DNA of 64,000 bases from LMUY01 sp965276785 (GTDB lineage Bacteria > Pseudomonadota > Alphaproteobacteria > Acetobacterales > Acetobacteraceae): the NCBI GenBank assembly GCA_965276785.1, contig OZ255629.1:3906001-3970000 (forward strand), given 5' to 3'. This document shows positions 7,958-16,039 of this stretch, one piece after another. Each line of letters begins with the position of its first letter. Position 1 is the first letter of the stretch. The notes under the pieces were generated by a model. The model saw only the letters and a list, made by a program, of their open reading frames with translations, did not search any database and was not told where the DNA came from. A program made the translations under genes and the position numbers.

Positions 7958-8482
7958 ATGATGCCAACGCAAGCTGCGACCGCCGCTCTGCTGGGGAACG
8001 GTGTTTCCGAGCGCCTGGTGCAGCGGCTGGTTGCGTCCGACCGGCTGCGGTCTCGGCTGCTGGCATTGCTGGACCGGCGTCTTGGGCCGCTGCCTGCCCT
8101 CGACAGCGCCCAGGCACGCGCTCTGGCGATGGATGAGGCGGGCCTGTGCGAGCTTTGCCGCCAGGCGGGCGCCGTGTGGCAACGTGCCGCGATTGCAGCG
8201 CTGGTCGATGGCGCGTCCGTGCGGTCGCTGACCGGCCTGATTGGCGAGGATTTGAGGGCGTTGGCGCTGCGCAGCCCGGGATGGGGTTTGCCTCCAATCG
8301 CCGCATCGCCGGACACCATTGCGGCGATGATCCCCAGCGTGGGCGCCGCATGCTGGGCCGATTGGTGCGCCAGCCAGCCGCCCGCGCTCGTGCGGCGCCT
8401 GGCGTGGCGCCCGCCGGAGGGCGCCACCCCAGGTGCACCGGGCGGGGCGGCCGCCGTCGCATGGCTGCTGGATCAGCCATGA
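7958..8482 (+). CDS. NolU/SctK-like T3SS accessory protein
   Basis: This 174-residue, Ala/Leu/Arg-rich protein has no clear motif. It sits between nolT and nolV, the place of nolU in rhizobia and of sctK (HrpD/YscK) elsewhere. SctK links the cytoplasmic sorting platform to the SctD ring. Two adjacent ATGs (7958, 7961) lie 4 bases after the sctJ stop. The stop overlaps the next gene as ATGA. The call depends mainly on gene order and size. Confidence 0.65.
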   Translation: MMPTQAATAALLGNGVSERLVQRLVASDRLRSRLLALLDRRLGPLPALDSAQARALAMDEAGLCELCRQAGAVWQRAAIAALVDGASVRSLTGLIGEDLRALALRSPGWGLPPIAASPDTIAAMIPSVGAACWADWCASQPPALVRRLAWRPPEGATPGAPGGAAAVAWLLDQP

Positions 8483-9072
8483 CGGGTGCGATGGAACTGC
8501 TCACCCAGGCGGCCGCGACGCTGCCGGTCTCGCCGTTCGTCGTTCGCGCAGCCGAAGTGGCGGCCCACGCCGACGCGGCCGCCATCCGCGCGAGCGCCGC
8601 CGAGCAAGCGGACGCGTTGCTCGCCCGGGCCGAATTGGAGCGGCGGCAAGCCGTTGCCGACGGCCATGCCGAGGGGCTGCGGTCCGGGTTGCAGCAGGCT
8701 GCCCAGCTCGCCGCCGAGACCGCTGCGTCGGTCGAGGCCTTTCTCGACGAGCGGGCGGCGGAACTGCATGAGCTGGCCTTCGCGATCGCCCACCGCGTAC
8801 TCGCCAGCCAGCCGCCCGACCAGGTGCTGGCCCAATTGGCGGCGGAGGCGATCGCCGAGCACCGGCGTGACGTTCAGCTCACGTTGCGCGTCTGCCCGGC
8901 CGACGCGGACGCGCTGCGCCAGGCGGTGTCCGCGGCCGATCCGCACGGCCGGGTCGCCGTGATCGGCGACCCGGCCGCAACCCTGGGCACCTGCACGCTG
9001 GTGCATGCAAGCGGCCGCACCCGGCTGGGCATCGTGGAACAGTTTCGCGCCCTGATGGCGGGGGTGGCGTGA
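8479..9072 (+). CDS. sctL: SctL (NolV/RhcL), ATPase stator of T3SS
   Basis: This 197-residue protein has the FliH/YscL plan: a helical Ala/Glu-rich N-terminal half, including AERRQAVADGHAEGL-type coiled coil, and a C-terminal V-ATPase subunit E-like domain (about residues 95 to 197). SctL dimers bind and restrain the ATPase SctN and connect it to SctQ pods. The ATG overlaps the nolU stop, and the stop overlaps sctN (GTGA), giving a tightly coupled stator-ATPase pair. Confidence 0.85.
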   Translation: MTGAMELLTQAAATLPVSPFVVRAAEVAAHADAAAIRASAAEQADALLARAELERRQAVADGHAEGLRSGLQQAAQLAAETAASVEAFLDERAAELHELAFAIAHRVLASQPPDQVLAQLAAEAIAEHRRDVQLTLRVCPADADALRQAVSAADPHGRVAVIGDPAATLGTCTLVHASGRTRLGIVEQFRALMAGVA

Positions 9073-10400
9073 CCGCGGCCCGGCTGCAGGCCCGGCTCAG
9101 CGAGGTCGCCGGCCGGGTCAGCGCGGCCGCGCCACGGCCGGCGCATGGCCGCATTACCCGCGCGGTCGGCACGGTGCTGCGCGCCTTGATGCCGGAGGCA
9201 CGGCTGGGCGAACTATGCCAGTTGATCGATCCAGGCCGCGCCGCGCCGCTGCTGGCCGAAATCGTCGGCCTCGATGGCGATGAGGCCATCCTGGCGCCGG
9301 TCGGCGACACGGCGGGGCTGTCGGCGGGCGCCGAAGTGATCCCGCTGCATGACGTGCTGCGCGTCCCGGTCGGCCCGGGCTTGCTCGGCCGCGTGCTGGA
9401 CGGCCTGGGCCAGCCGCTCGATGTGGCGGCCCGCGGGAAGCTGCCGCCCTGCGAGCGGCGGCCGTGCAGCGTGGCCCCGCCCGCGGCCATGGAGCGCCGC
9501 CTGGTGGATACGGTGCTGCCCGTCGGCGTGCGCGCGGTTGACGCCTTGCTCACTTGCGGCGAGGGCCAGCGCCTCGGCATTTACGGCGAGCCCGGCGGCG
9601 GCAAGTCCACCTTGCTCGCCTCCCTGGTGCGCGGCGCCCGGGTGGATGTCGCTGTGGTGGCTCTGGTCGGCGAACGGGGGCGCGAGGTGCGGGACTTCAT
9701 CGAGCGCCAGTTGGATGCTGCGGCGCGGGCTCGGACGGTGTTGGTGGTCGCCACCTCCGACCGGCCGGCGGTGGAGCGGGTGAAGGCCGCTCATGCCGCC
9801 ACCACCATTGCCGAGGCGTTCCGCGACCAAGGGCTTCGCGTGCTCCTCGTCATGGACAGCGTGACCCGGTTTGCGCGCGCGCTGCGCGAGATTGGGCTCG
9901 CATCCGGCGAGCCGCCGACCCGGCGCGGGTTTCCGCCGTCCGCGCTGGCCGAGTTGCCGCGCCTGCTGGAGCGCGCTGGGCCTGGCGCCACCGGGTCGAT
10001 TACCGCGTTCTACACCGTGTTGGTCGAGGGCGATGGCAGCGGCGACCCGATCGCCGAGGAGACACGCGGTATTCTCGATGGCCATATCGTGCTGTCGCCT
10101 AAAATCGCCGCGGGCGGCCATTACCCGGCCATTGACGTGCTGGCGAGCCGCAGCCGCGTGATGGATGCCATTGCCGGCACTGCCCACCGCAGCCAAGCGG
10201 CGTATGTGCGCGAAGTGATCCAGCGCTACGGCGAGATCGAATTCCTGGTGCAGATCGGGGAGTACGCGCATGGCGCCGATGCCCGCAACGACGACGCGCT
10301 GGCGCGGATCGGCGCCGTGCAGGAGTTCCTGAAACAGGCAGCGGGGGCGCCGGCCCCGTTCCCGGAGACGCTGGCATGGCTGGCCAAGCTGAAGCCCTGA
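9069..10400 (+). CDS. sctN: SctN (RhcN), T3SS ATPase
   Basis: This 443-residue ATPase belongs to the FliI/YscN family. The Walker A motif GEPGGGKST is near residue 173 and the Walker B-type segment VLLVMDSVTRFARALREIG near 260. The family signature SPSLAELPRLLERAG appears as PPSALAELPRLLERAG. SctN strips chaperones from substrates and unfolds them at the base of the machine. The start is a GTG coupled to the sctL stop, and length is normal. Confidence 0.97.
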   Translation: MTAARLQARLSEVAGRVSAAAPRPAHGRITRAVGTVLRALMPEARLGELCQLIDPGRAAPLLAEIVGLDGDEAILAPVGDTAGLSAGAEVIPLHDVLRVPVGPGLLGRVLDGLGQPLDVAARGKLPPCERRPCSVAPPAAMERRLVDTVLPVGVRAVDALLTCGEGQRLGIYGEPGGGKSTLLASLVRGARVDVAVVALVGERGREVRDFIERQLDAAARARTVLVVATSDRPAVERVKAAHAATTIAEAFRDQGLRVLLVMDSVTRFARALREIGLASGEPPTRRGFPPSALAELPRLLERAGPGATGSITAFYTVLVEGDGSGDPIAEETRGILDGHIVLSPKIAAGGHYPAIDVLASRSRVMDAIAGTAHRSQAAYVREVIQRYGEIEFLVQIGEYAHGADARNDDALARIGAVQEFLKQAAGAPAPFPETLAWLAKLKP

Positions 10401-10879
10401 TCGCCGCCCAGACCAAGCTGCTGCTCCGGTGCCAACAGGTCCGCGTCGACCGGCGGCGCGTGGCGGCCGCGCGGGCTGCCCGGGCGGAGCGGGCCGCGGC
10501 GGCCGCCGCGGCGGCGGCGGCGGCAGAGTTCGACCGGTTCGAGGCGGCGCGGCAGGCAGAGATGGCCCGCAGCTACGACGGGCTGATGGGCTGCGCGGTG
10601 GACGCGGCGACGTTGCAGGCGTTGCCGATCCTGGAAGCGCAGCAGCGGGCAGGCGCCGAGCCGCTGGCAGCCGCCGTCAGCGACGCTGCTGCGCGGGCAC
10701 AGCAAGCTGCGCTTGTTGTCACCGAAGCGTCGGCTGATTTGGCGGCCGCCATGCGCAAGGCGCAGCAACGCGAGCGGCTGGCCGGCCGGGCGTCGGACGC
10801 GCACCGCACTGTCGTCGCCTTGGCGGAGGAGTTCGAACGCGAGGACGCTGCCACGGATAGCTGGCGGCCGGCCGCGTGA
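10376..10879 (+). CDS. sctO: SctO (Y4yJ/FliJ-like) T3SS central stalk
   Basis: This 167-residue, almost wholly helical Ala/Arg/Glu-rich protein has a run of 11 alanines near residues 40 to 50 encoded by GC-only codons. SctO/FliJ proteins form a two-helix coiled coil inside the SctN hexamer. Sequence is poorly conserved, so the call rests on coiled-coil character, size and the place between sctN and sctQ (y4yJ in rhizobia). The ATG at 10376 overlaps sctN by 25 bases and has GGAG 8 bases upstream. Confidence 0.75.
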   Translation: MAGQAEALIAAQTKLLLRCQQVRVDRRRVAAARAARAERAAAAAAAAAAAEFDRFEAARQAEMARSYDGLMGCAVDAATLQALPILEAQQRAGAEPLAAAVSDAAARAQQAALVVTEASADLAAAMRKAQQRERLAGRASDAHRTVVALAEEFEREDAATDSWRPAA

Positions 10880-11871
10880 CGCAGTGGCGTCCGCTCAGCC
10901 TGCCTCGCTTGACCCGGCGGGACGCCGCGGCCGCGCGCGCCCGGCATGCCGCCCGGGCTGACCTGCCGCTCGGCCCCTCGCTGCGGCTCCGGCTGTGCCA
11001 GGACGACGGCCAGCCATGCGGCCCCGACCCGGTGCGGATTGCCCTGCAATGGGGGGAGCATCGTCTGGCCGTGCACTGCCCCGCCGAGATGATCCGCGAC
11101 GCCCTGGGCGCGCTCGATCCCGATCTCGCCGGGTTGGACGCGCTGCCGCCCGACCTGGCCGGGCTGCTGTTGGAGACGGCTGCCATCGACCTCATTGCCC
11201 GGTGGGAAGCAGCGTCCGGGCGGGCAATCACCGTCCTTGACGCGGTGCGTGACGCCGGGCCGCCGGGCGAAGGCCTGGCCATGGTGATCGGGGTGGATGG
11301 CGGGGCCGTGCAGTGCCGGGTGCATCTTGATTGCACGCCCGCCCAGGCCGACGCGGTGCTGGCGAGTTGGCCGCTGCAACCCAGACACGTCGACTGGATG
11401 ACGCTGCCCGCGGTGCTTCGTCTTGGCGCGACTCGGCTGACGCCGGCGGTGCTCGCTTCGTTGCGGCCTGGCGACGCGGTGCTTCTGGAGCAGCAGGCAA
11501 CCGCGCTCGTCATCGCCGAAAGCTGGGTTGCGGCGGTGCAGGGTGCGGGCAGCCAGTGGAGCTTGACGCAGCCGCCCCGCGCCGAACCGGATCATCAACA
11601 AGGAGGCTGGGCGATGGCGGAGCCACACGAAGACGCGGCCCCGGCGGCGAGTTTGGACGAGCTTCCTGTCACGCTCACGTTCGAGGTTGGCCGCCTGACC
11701 ATCCAACTCGGCGAGCTGCGCCGGTTCGGGCCAGGCTCGGTGATCGAACTTGCCAACCGGCAGAAGCTGGTCGAGATCGCCGCCCATGGCCGCCGCATCG
11801 GCGAGGGTGAATTGGTGGAGCTGGACGGCGCGCTCGGCGTGAAGATCACCCGGCTGTTCGACCATGCTTAG
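10876..11871 (+). CDS. sctQ: SctQ (RhcQ), T3SS cytoplasmic sorting platform
   Basis: This 331-residue protein ends in a SpoA/FliN domain (about residues 260 to 331, with LTFEVGRLTIQLGELR and GALGVKITRL). The N-terminal part is variable. SctQ forms the pods that dock substrates and SctN. The GTG start overlaps the sctO stop. An in-frame ATG at residue 247, behind an excellent ribosome site, would make a free C-terminal form of 85 residues, as known for YscQ and SpaO. Confidence 0.9.
   Translation: MTQWRPLSLPRLTRRDAAAARARHAARADLPLGPSLRLRLCQDDGQPCGPDPVRIALQWGEHRLAVHCPAEMIRDALGALDPDLAGLDALPPDLAGLLLETAAIDLIARWEAASGRAITVLDAVRDAGPPGEGLAMVIGVDGGAVQCRVHLDCTPAQADAVLASWPLQPRHVDWMTLPAVLRLGATRLTPAVLASLRPGDAVLLEQQATALVIAESWVAAVQGAGSQWSLTQPPRAEPDHQQGGWAMAEPHEDAAPAASLDELPVTLTFEVGRLTIQLGELRRFGPGSVIELANRQKLVEIAAHGRRIGEGELVELDGALGVKITRLFDHA
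11600..11616 (+). promoter_or_regulatory. Internal ribosome site and start for SctQ-C
   Basis: AAGGAGG at 11600-11606 lies 7 bases before an in-frame ATG at 11614, inside sctQ at codon 247. It is the best ribosome site in this operon, whose genes mostly use stop/start coupling. The product would be the SpoA domain alone (85 residues, 11614 to 11871), the form that pairs with full-length SctQ in other systems. Confidence 0.75.
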
Positions 11872-12520
11872 CGCGCAGCCAAACCTGCTGGCCATCCTGG
11901 TCGTTATCGGGGCGCTCGGCACGCTGACCTTCGTCGCCGTGACGATGACGAGCTTCATTAAGATTTCCGTGGTGTTGTTCTTGTTGCGCAACGCCTTGGG
12001 CGTGCAGCAAACGCCGCCCAACCTAGTGCTGTACGGGATCGCGCTGCTGCTGTCGGGCTACGTCATGGCGCCGGTCGCCAACCGGGTTTATCAGGCGGCC
12101 GACCGGCCCGGCCAACAATATCAGTCGGTGGCCGACTTCACCGAGGTCGCGCAACGGGCGGAAGTGCCGGCCAAGGCGTTCATGCTTCGCTTCACCAGCC
12201 CGGGGGAGCGCGCGTTCTTCACCACGGCCACGACTAGGGTGTGGGGCCCGGACGCCGGGCTCGAGATTACGCCCGACGATATGATCGTCGTGGTCCCCTC
12301 CTTTGTGTTGTCGGAATTGCGGCGCGCCTTCGAGGCTGGCTTCTTGATCTATCTTCCGTTCATTGCGGTCGATCTGATCACCACGGCGGTGCTCATGGCG
12401 ATGGGCATGTCGGCGGTGTCGCCAACCACCATCTCGGTGCCGTTCAAGCTGTTCCTGTTCGTCGCTATCGAGGGCTGGACCCGGCTGATGCATGGCCTCG
12501 TCCTTGGCTATGCCGGTTAG
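11864..12520 (+). CDS. sctR: SctR (RhcR), T3SS export channel
   Basis: This 218-residue membrane protein belongs to the FliP/YscR family. Typical stretches are TSFIKISVVLFLLRNALGVQQTPPN, read in parts, and the C-terminal VSPTTISVPFKLFLFVAIEGW. Five copies with SctS and SctT form the helical export channel. The ATG overlaps the sctQ end by 8 bases. The long periplasmic middle (about residues 70 to 150) is normal for the family. Confidence 0.96.
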   Translation: MLSAQPNLLAILVVIGALGTLTFVAVTMTSFIKISVVLFLLRNALGVQQTPPNLVLYGIALLLSGYVMAPVANRVYQAADRPGQQYQSVADFTEVAQRAEVPAKAFMLRFTSPGERAFFTTATTRVWGPDAGLEITPDDMIVVVPSFVLSELRRAFEAGFLIYLPFIAVDLITTAVLMAMGMSAVSPTTISVPFKLFLFVAIEGWTRLMHGLVLGYAG

Positions 12521-12529
12521 GCGCCGCCG

Positions 12530-12799
12530 ATGACCCAGAACGCGCTGATCGACCAGCTGCACGCCATGGTCAGCGTCGTGCTGCTTATCTCGCTGCCGCC
12601 GCTGCTCGGCGCCATCGCTGTCGGGCTGGTGATCGGCATCTTGCAGGCGGTGACCCAGGTGCAGGACCAATCGCTGCCGATCGCATTCAAGCTGCTGGCC
12701 GTAATCATGATCCTGGTACTGTTCGGGCCGCTGCTGGTGGCGCCGTTGGTGCGCCAGTCAAGCCAGTTGTTCGACAGTTTCCCCGCGATGACGCGATGA
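12530..12799 (+). CDS. sctS: SctS (RhcS), T3SS export channel
   Basis: This 89-residue protein has two hydrophobic helices (about 15 to 40 and 52 to 76) and the family segment GLVIGILQAVTQVQDQSLPI. It is the FliQ/YscS component that wraps the SctR ring. It begins 9 bases after sctR and its stop overlaps the sctT start as ATGA. Size is typical. Confidence 0.95.
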   Translation: MTQNALIDQLHAMVSVVLLISLPPLLGAIAVGLVIGILQAVTQVQDQSLPIAFKLLAVIMILVLFGPLLVAPLVRQSSQLFDSFPAMTR

Positions 12800-13602
12800 G
12801 CGGCATTTTCGACCTCGTTTGGCACTGGCTGCTGGCCTATGGGATCGCCCTGGCCCGCCCGCTGGCGCTGCTGTCGTTCAATCCCATTTTCACCCGAGCG
12901 CAGATTGTTGGCCTGCTGCGCGGGGCCGTGGCAACCGCGGTTGCCATCCCCATGGTGCCGCGTATCGCCGCCGAGCTGTCGCTCACGCCGCAGGCCATCC
13001 CGTTGCTCCTGCTGACCTTCAAGGAGGCGGCGGTTGGGGCGGCGCTCGGGTTGCTGTTGGGCGCGCCGTTCTGGGCTTTTGGCGTGGCCGGTGACCTGCT
13101 GGACGCGCAGCGCGGCGCCACCCAAGGCCGCCTCAACGACCCGGCGGGCTTCGAGGACGTCTCGATCACCGGAACGCTGCTGATCATGACGGGGATTGCC
13201 TTGTTCGTGATGACCGGCGGGCTGGAGACGCTGACCGGCCTGCTCTACGGCAGTTGGGCGATCTGGCCGCCGCTTGCGGGCCTGCCGCACCTCGCGCCGC
13301 AAACGCCGGTGTTGCTGCTCGGCGTGCTCGACCGGATCACGCGTCAAGGCCTGCTGCTCGCCATCCCGCCGGTGCTGGCCATGCTGCTGGCCGATATTTC
13401 GCTGATGGTGATCGCCAGAGTGGCGCCCAACCTGCGCATCGACGACCTTGGCTTGGCGGTTCGCAACGCCGTGTTCGTCGGCTTCATCCCGCTCTATGCC
13501 GCCTTCCTGATCGTCTATATGCGGCAGGACCAGGCCAAGCTGCCGGAGCTGATGGATTTGCTGCAGATCGGCCTTCCGGCCACGCCCCTGGGTGCGCCAT
13601 GA
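12796..13602 (+). CDS. sctT: SctT (RhcT), T3SS export channel
   Basis: This 268-residue polytopic protein belongs to the FliR/YscT family, with about six to eight hydrophobic helices and the conserved KEAAVGAALGLLLGAPFWAF and DAQRGAT regions. One copy completes the SctR5-S4-T1 channel cap. The start overlaps the sctS stop and the stop overlaps sctU, as in most T3SS operons. Confidence 0.95.
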   Translation: MSGIFDLVWHWLLAYGIALARPLALLSFNPIFTRAQIVGLLRGAVATAVAIPMVPRIAAELSLTPQAIPLLLLTFKEAAVGAALGLLLGAPFWAFGVAGDLLDAQRGATQGRLNDPAGFEDVSITGTLLIMTGIALFVMTGGLETLTGLLYGSWAIWPPLAGLPHLAPQTPVLLLGVLDRITRQGLLLAIPPVLAMLLADISLMVIARVAPNLRIDDLGLAVRNAVFVGFIPLYAAFLIVYMRQDQAKLPELMDLLQIGLPATPLGAP

Positions 13603-14645
13603 GCGGAAAGAGCGGCAGCGAAGAGAAGACGCTGCCGGCTTCGGCCAAGAAGCTGCGCGAGGCGCGCAAGAAGGGCCAGATCGCGCGCAGCCGCGAGTTG
13701 GTGACGGCGGTCGTCACCATCACGGCCGTGTTTTACCTGTTCGTGCGCGCCGGCCGGCTGTTCGACGATCTACGGGACGGCGCGATGGCGGCGGCCGAGG
13801 CGACGGGCGCTCCATTTGCCGAGAGCGTCCAGCATCTCGCCCGGTTGCTCGGCGTGCAATTCGTCTGGATGATCGGCCCGTTCATCGGTCTGCTCGCCGC
13901 CGCCGCCGTGCTGTCCAATGTGGCAGTGAACGGGGGAGCGTTGGCGGCGCTCGATCCAATTATGCCGAAGCTGGAGCGGCTCGATCCGGTCGAAGGCTTC
14001 AAGCGCTTGTTCTCGTTACGCAACTTGACCGATCTGATCAAGTCGGTGCTCAAGCTGCTGCTGATCGGGACCGTGGCGAGCGTCATCATCGCGCTGTCGC
14101 TGCAGGCGATGCTGGAGCAGCCGTCCTGCGGGCTGCAATGTGCGGCGCCGTTGCTGCGCGGCCTGCTGCGGCCGTTGCTGGTTGCCGTTTGCGGCTTTTT
14201 CCTGGTGCTCGGCGCGCTTGATATCGGCGTGCAGCGCTGGCTGTTCGGGCGCGACATGAAGATGACCAAGACCGAGCAGAAACGCGAACGCAAGGAGATG
14301 GATGGCGACCCGCTGATCAAGAACCAGCATCGGCTGCAGTTGCGTGCCGGGTTGCGCGCTTCCGCCCGCACCGGCCTGCGCAACGCCACCTTCGTAATCC
14401 GCTCCAGCGAATTGGCACTCGCCTTCCGCTACGCCAAGCCTGACGCGATGGTGCCGGTGCTGGTCGCGCGCGGAGCGGCCGAGGGCACGCCCGTGCTGCT
14501 CGACGAAGCGCGGGCGGCGCGCCTGCCGGTCGTGCTCGATCCCATCGCCGTTCGTGCCTTCTCCCGCTTGAAGGTTGGGCAGATGGTGGGCAAGGATTCC
14601 TTCCCGCTGGTGATCGCCTGCATGCAGCAGGCGGGCCTTATGTGA
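13599..14645 (+). CDS. sctU: SctU (RhcU), export switch protein with atypical cleavage motif
   Basis: This 348-residue protein belongs to the FlhB/YscU family. The N-terminus SEEKTLPASAKKLREARKKG is diagnostic, with four hydrophobic helices to about residue 215. A basic linker (KMTKTEQKRERKEMDGDP) leads to the cytoplasmic domain. The family's self-cleaving NPTH is replaced by N262-A-T-F265 (codons at 14382-14393), lacking both the proline and the histidine. The rest of the domain (YAKPDAMVPVLVARG) is intact and in frame, so the gene does not look dead. The substrate switch may therefore differ. Confidence 0.95.
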   Translation: MSGKSGSEEKTLPASAKKLREARKKGQIARSRELVTAVVTITAVFYLFVRAGRLFDDLRDGAMAAAEATGAPFAESVQHLARLLGVQFVWMIGPFIGLLAAAAVLSNVAVNGGALAALDPIMPKLERLDPVEGFKRLFSLRNLTDLIKSVLKLLLIGTVASVIIALSLQAMLEQPSCGLQCAAPLLRGLLRPLLVAVCGFFLVLGALDIGVQRWLFGRDMKMTKTEQKRERKEMDGDPLIKNQHRLQLRAGLRASARTGLRNATFVIRSSELALAFRYAKPDAMVPVLVARGAAEGTPVLLDEARAARLPVVLDPIAVRAFSRLKVGQMVGKDSFPLVIACMQQAGLM

Positions 14646-15355
14646 GGCGCCATCGTTGTCGGCCTTGGTTGCCGGGGTGGCGCACTCCCGTCCTGCTTGC
14701 GGCGCTCATGTGGCATGGTCCGCTACAAGCCGCCGACTGCCGGCTGGCGGCGCAGCGTGTGGAACAGGAGGCTGGCCTGCCTGCCGGCATGCTGCAGGCG
14801 ATCGGCCGGGTTGAAAGCGGCCAATGGCCCTGGAGCGTCGGCGAGCCCGGGTCGAGCCGCAGCTTCACGACGCCTGGGGGCGCCATCGACTGGGTTGAGC
14901 GCCGCCAGGCCGCCGGCGCCCGCTCCATCGATGTCGGCTGTTTCCAGGTTAACTTGATGTATCACCCGGATGCGTTCGCGAGTTTGCCGGAGGCGTTTGA
15001 TCCGGACGTCAATGCCCGCGCCGCGGCGTCCTACCTGCTCGCGCTGCACGCCCGTTTGCCGGCGTGGGACGATGTCGTCGCCGCGTATCACTCCGCCACC
15101 CCCGACCGCGGCAGTGCTTACCGCGCCCGAGTCCTGGCGTGGTGGCGTCCGTCTTCGCCGGTTCCAATGCTCGCCGCGAGCGGCGCAGGAGGCTGGCGGC
15201 CGGAGGCCTCGGCCATTTCGGTGTCGTTCGGCGGTTTGCGGTTCCTGCCGAGTTTTAGCCCTCCGCCGGAGCGCTTGCCGCAAATCCTGCACGGCGGGGC
15301 GACTGACGACTCGGCCCGCGCGGCCAGGCTGGTTCGGCTGCCGCAGCATGGATGA
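14642..15355 (+). CDS. Lytic transglycosylase of the T3SS operon (GH23-like)
   Basis: This 237-residue protein has a signal peptide (to about residue 30, ending LQAAD). An SLT domain follows with the catalytic glutamate in IGRVESGQWPW and the conserved SIDVGCFQVNLMYHP and AAYHSATP segments. It would open the peptidoglycan for the injectisome, a job done by Hpa2/HrpH-type enzymes in plant pathogens. The GTG start overlaps the sctU stop, so it is translated with the apparatus. It is the last gene of the rightward operon. The C-terminal 60 residues are low complexity. Confidence 0.88.
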   Translation: MRRHRCRPWLPGWRTPVLLAALMWHGPLQAADCRLAAQRVEQEAGLPAGMLQAIGRVESGQWPWSVGEPGSSRSFTTPGGAIDWVERRQAAGARSIDVGCFQVNLMYHPDAFASLPEAFDPDVNARAAASYLLALHARLPAWDDVVAAYHSATPDRGSAYRARVLAWWRPSSPVPMLAASGAGGWRPEASAISVSFGGLRFLPSFSPPPERLPQILHGGATDDSARAARLVRLPQHG

Positions 15356-15357
15356 GA

Positions 15358-15425
15358 AACGTGGGATGGGTTGCTCGTGGCAACCCATCCCCAGCGGGGT
15401 TGCGCTGCGTTCCACCCATCCTACG
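15358..15425. repeat. Dispersed palindromic repeat after T3SS operon
   Basis: A perfect 12-base stem (GGGATGGGTTGC at 15363-15374, complement at 15380-15391, loop of 5) is followed by a related ATCCTACG end. The TAGGATGGGT...AACCCATCC pattern is a recurrent intergenic element in alphaproteobacterial genomes. It may also act as a weak terminator for the operon, although no U-run follows. Confidence 0.6.
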
Positions 15426-15822
15426 ACACCAGGCGCCAGGGCGCGCCGCGTCCGCCGTTTATCACCAAGCCGCTCTTGCGCATCTGGTGCAACACAGGCC
15501 CGAGATTTCGCGACTCGCGGTAGTCGAGCTTGAGCGTCTCGCGCAATTGGCGCGAGGTCAGCGCGGATGACGAGTTGCGGAGCACGCCGAGCACGCGGCG
15601 GCTCAACGACAAGCCGGCAGGGGCGGCCGCTTCGTGCGTGGGGCTGGAGTCTAGATCAAGCCGGCTCAGGACCTGCATCTGGTGTTCCAGACTGGCGATC
15701 TGTTTTTCCAGGGTTTCGCGTTCGGCCAGCAAGCGGCGACGGTCGGCATCGAGAGCGCTCCGCGCTTGATCGACCTCAGTGCGGATTCGATTGAGCCAGT
15801 CATCCTGGCTATCTTCGTCCAT
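15421..15822 (-). CDS. Coiled-coil and winged-helix-like small protein
   Basis: This 133-residue protein has residues 10 to 55 forming a charged coiled coil and residues 72 to 133 reading like a winged-helix unit (SSALTSRQLRETLKLDYR, then LGPVLHQMRKSGLVI). GGAGG lies 5 bases before the ATG. It is oriented against the T3SS operons and stands between the transglycosylase and secretin genes. A DNA-binding or modulator role is possible, but no family is recognised. Its stop touches the repeat at 15358. Confidence 0.6.
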   Translation of the reverse strand: MDEDSQDDWLNRIRTEVDQARSALDADRRRLLAERETLEKQIASLEHQMQVLSRLDLDSSPTHEAAAPAGLSLSRRVLGVLRNSSSALTSRQLRETLKLDYRESRNLGPVLHQMRKSGLVINGGRGAPWRLVS

Positions 15823-15977
15823 GATTGCCTCCGCAGTGGACCATCGCCGTCTGACCGGCCGCAGCGGGCGGCATTGCCGTCACCGGCGCTCGGCTGCTTG
15901 AGTACATAATCTCAGTGGTCTGACCCAACAATCCAGGCGGCACACCTAATTACTCCAAAAGCCATGTTTTTTAAGTG

Positions 15978-16006
15978 TTCACTTATGACCTTCATTCGAT
16001 TATAGT
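15978..16006 (+). promoter_or_regulatory. Sigma-70-like promoter for the secretin gene
   Basis: TTCACT (15978-15983) and TATAGT (16001-16006) are separated by 17 bases, in an unusually AT-rich stretch 34 bases before the secretin ATG. It is one of the few clear vegetative-type promoters visible in the T3SS region. Confidence 0.5.
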
Positions 16007-16039
16007 TGCAAAGTAAGCGTCGATCAACGGCTCTGTGTT

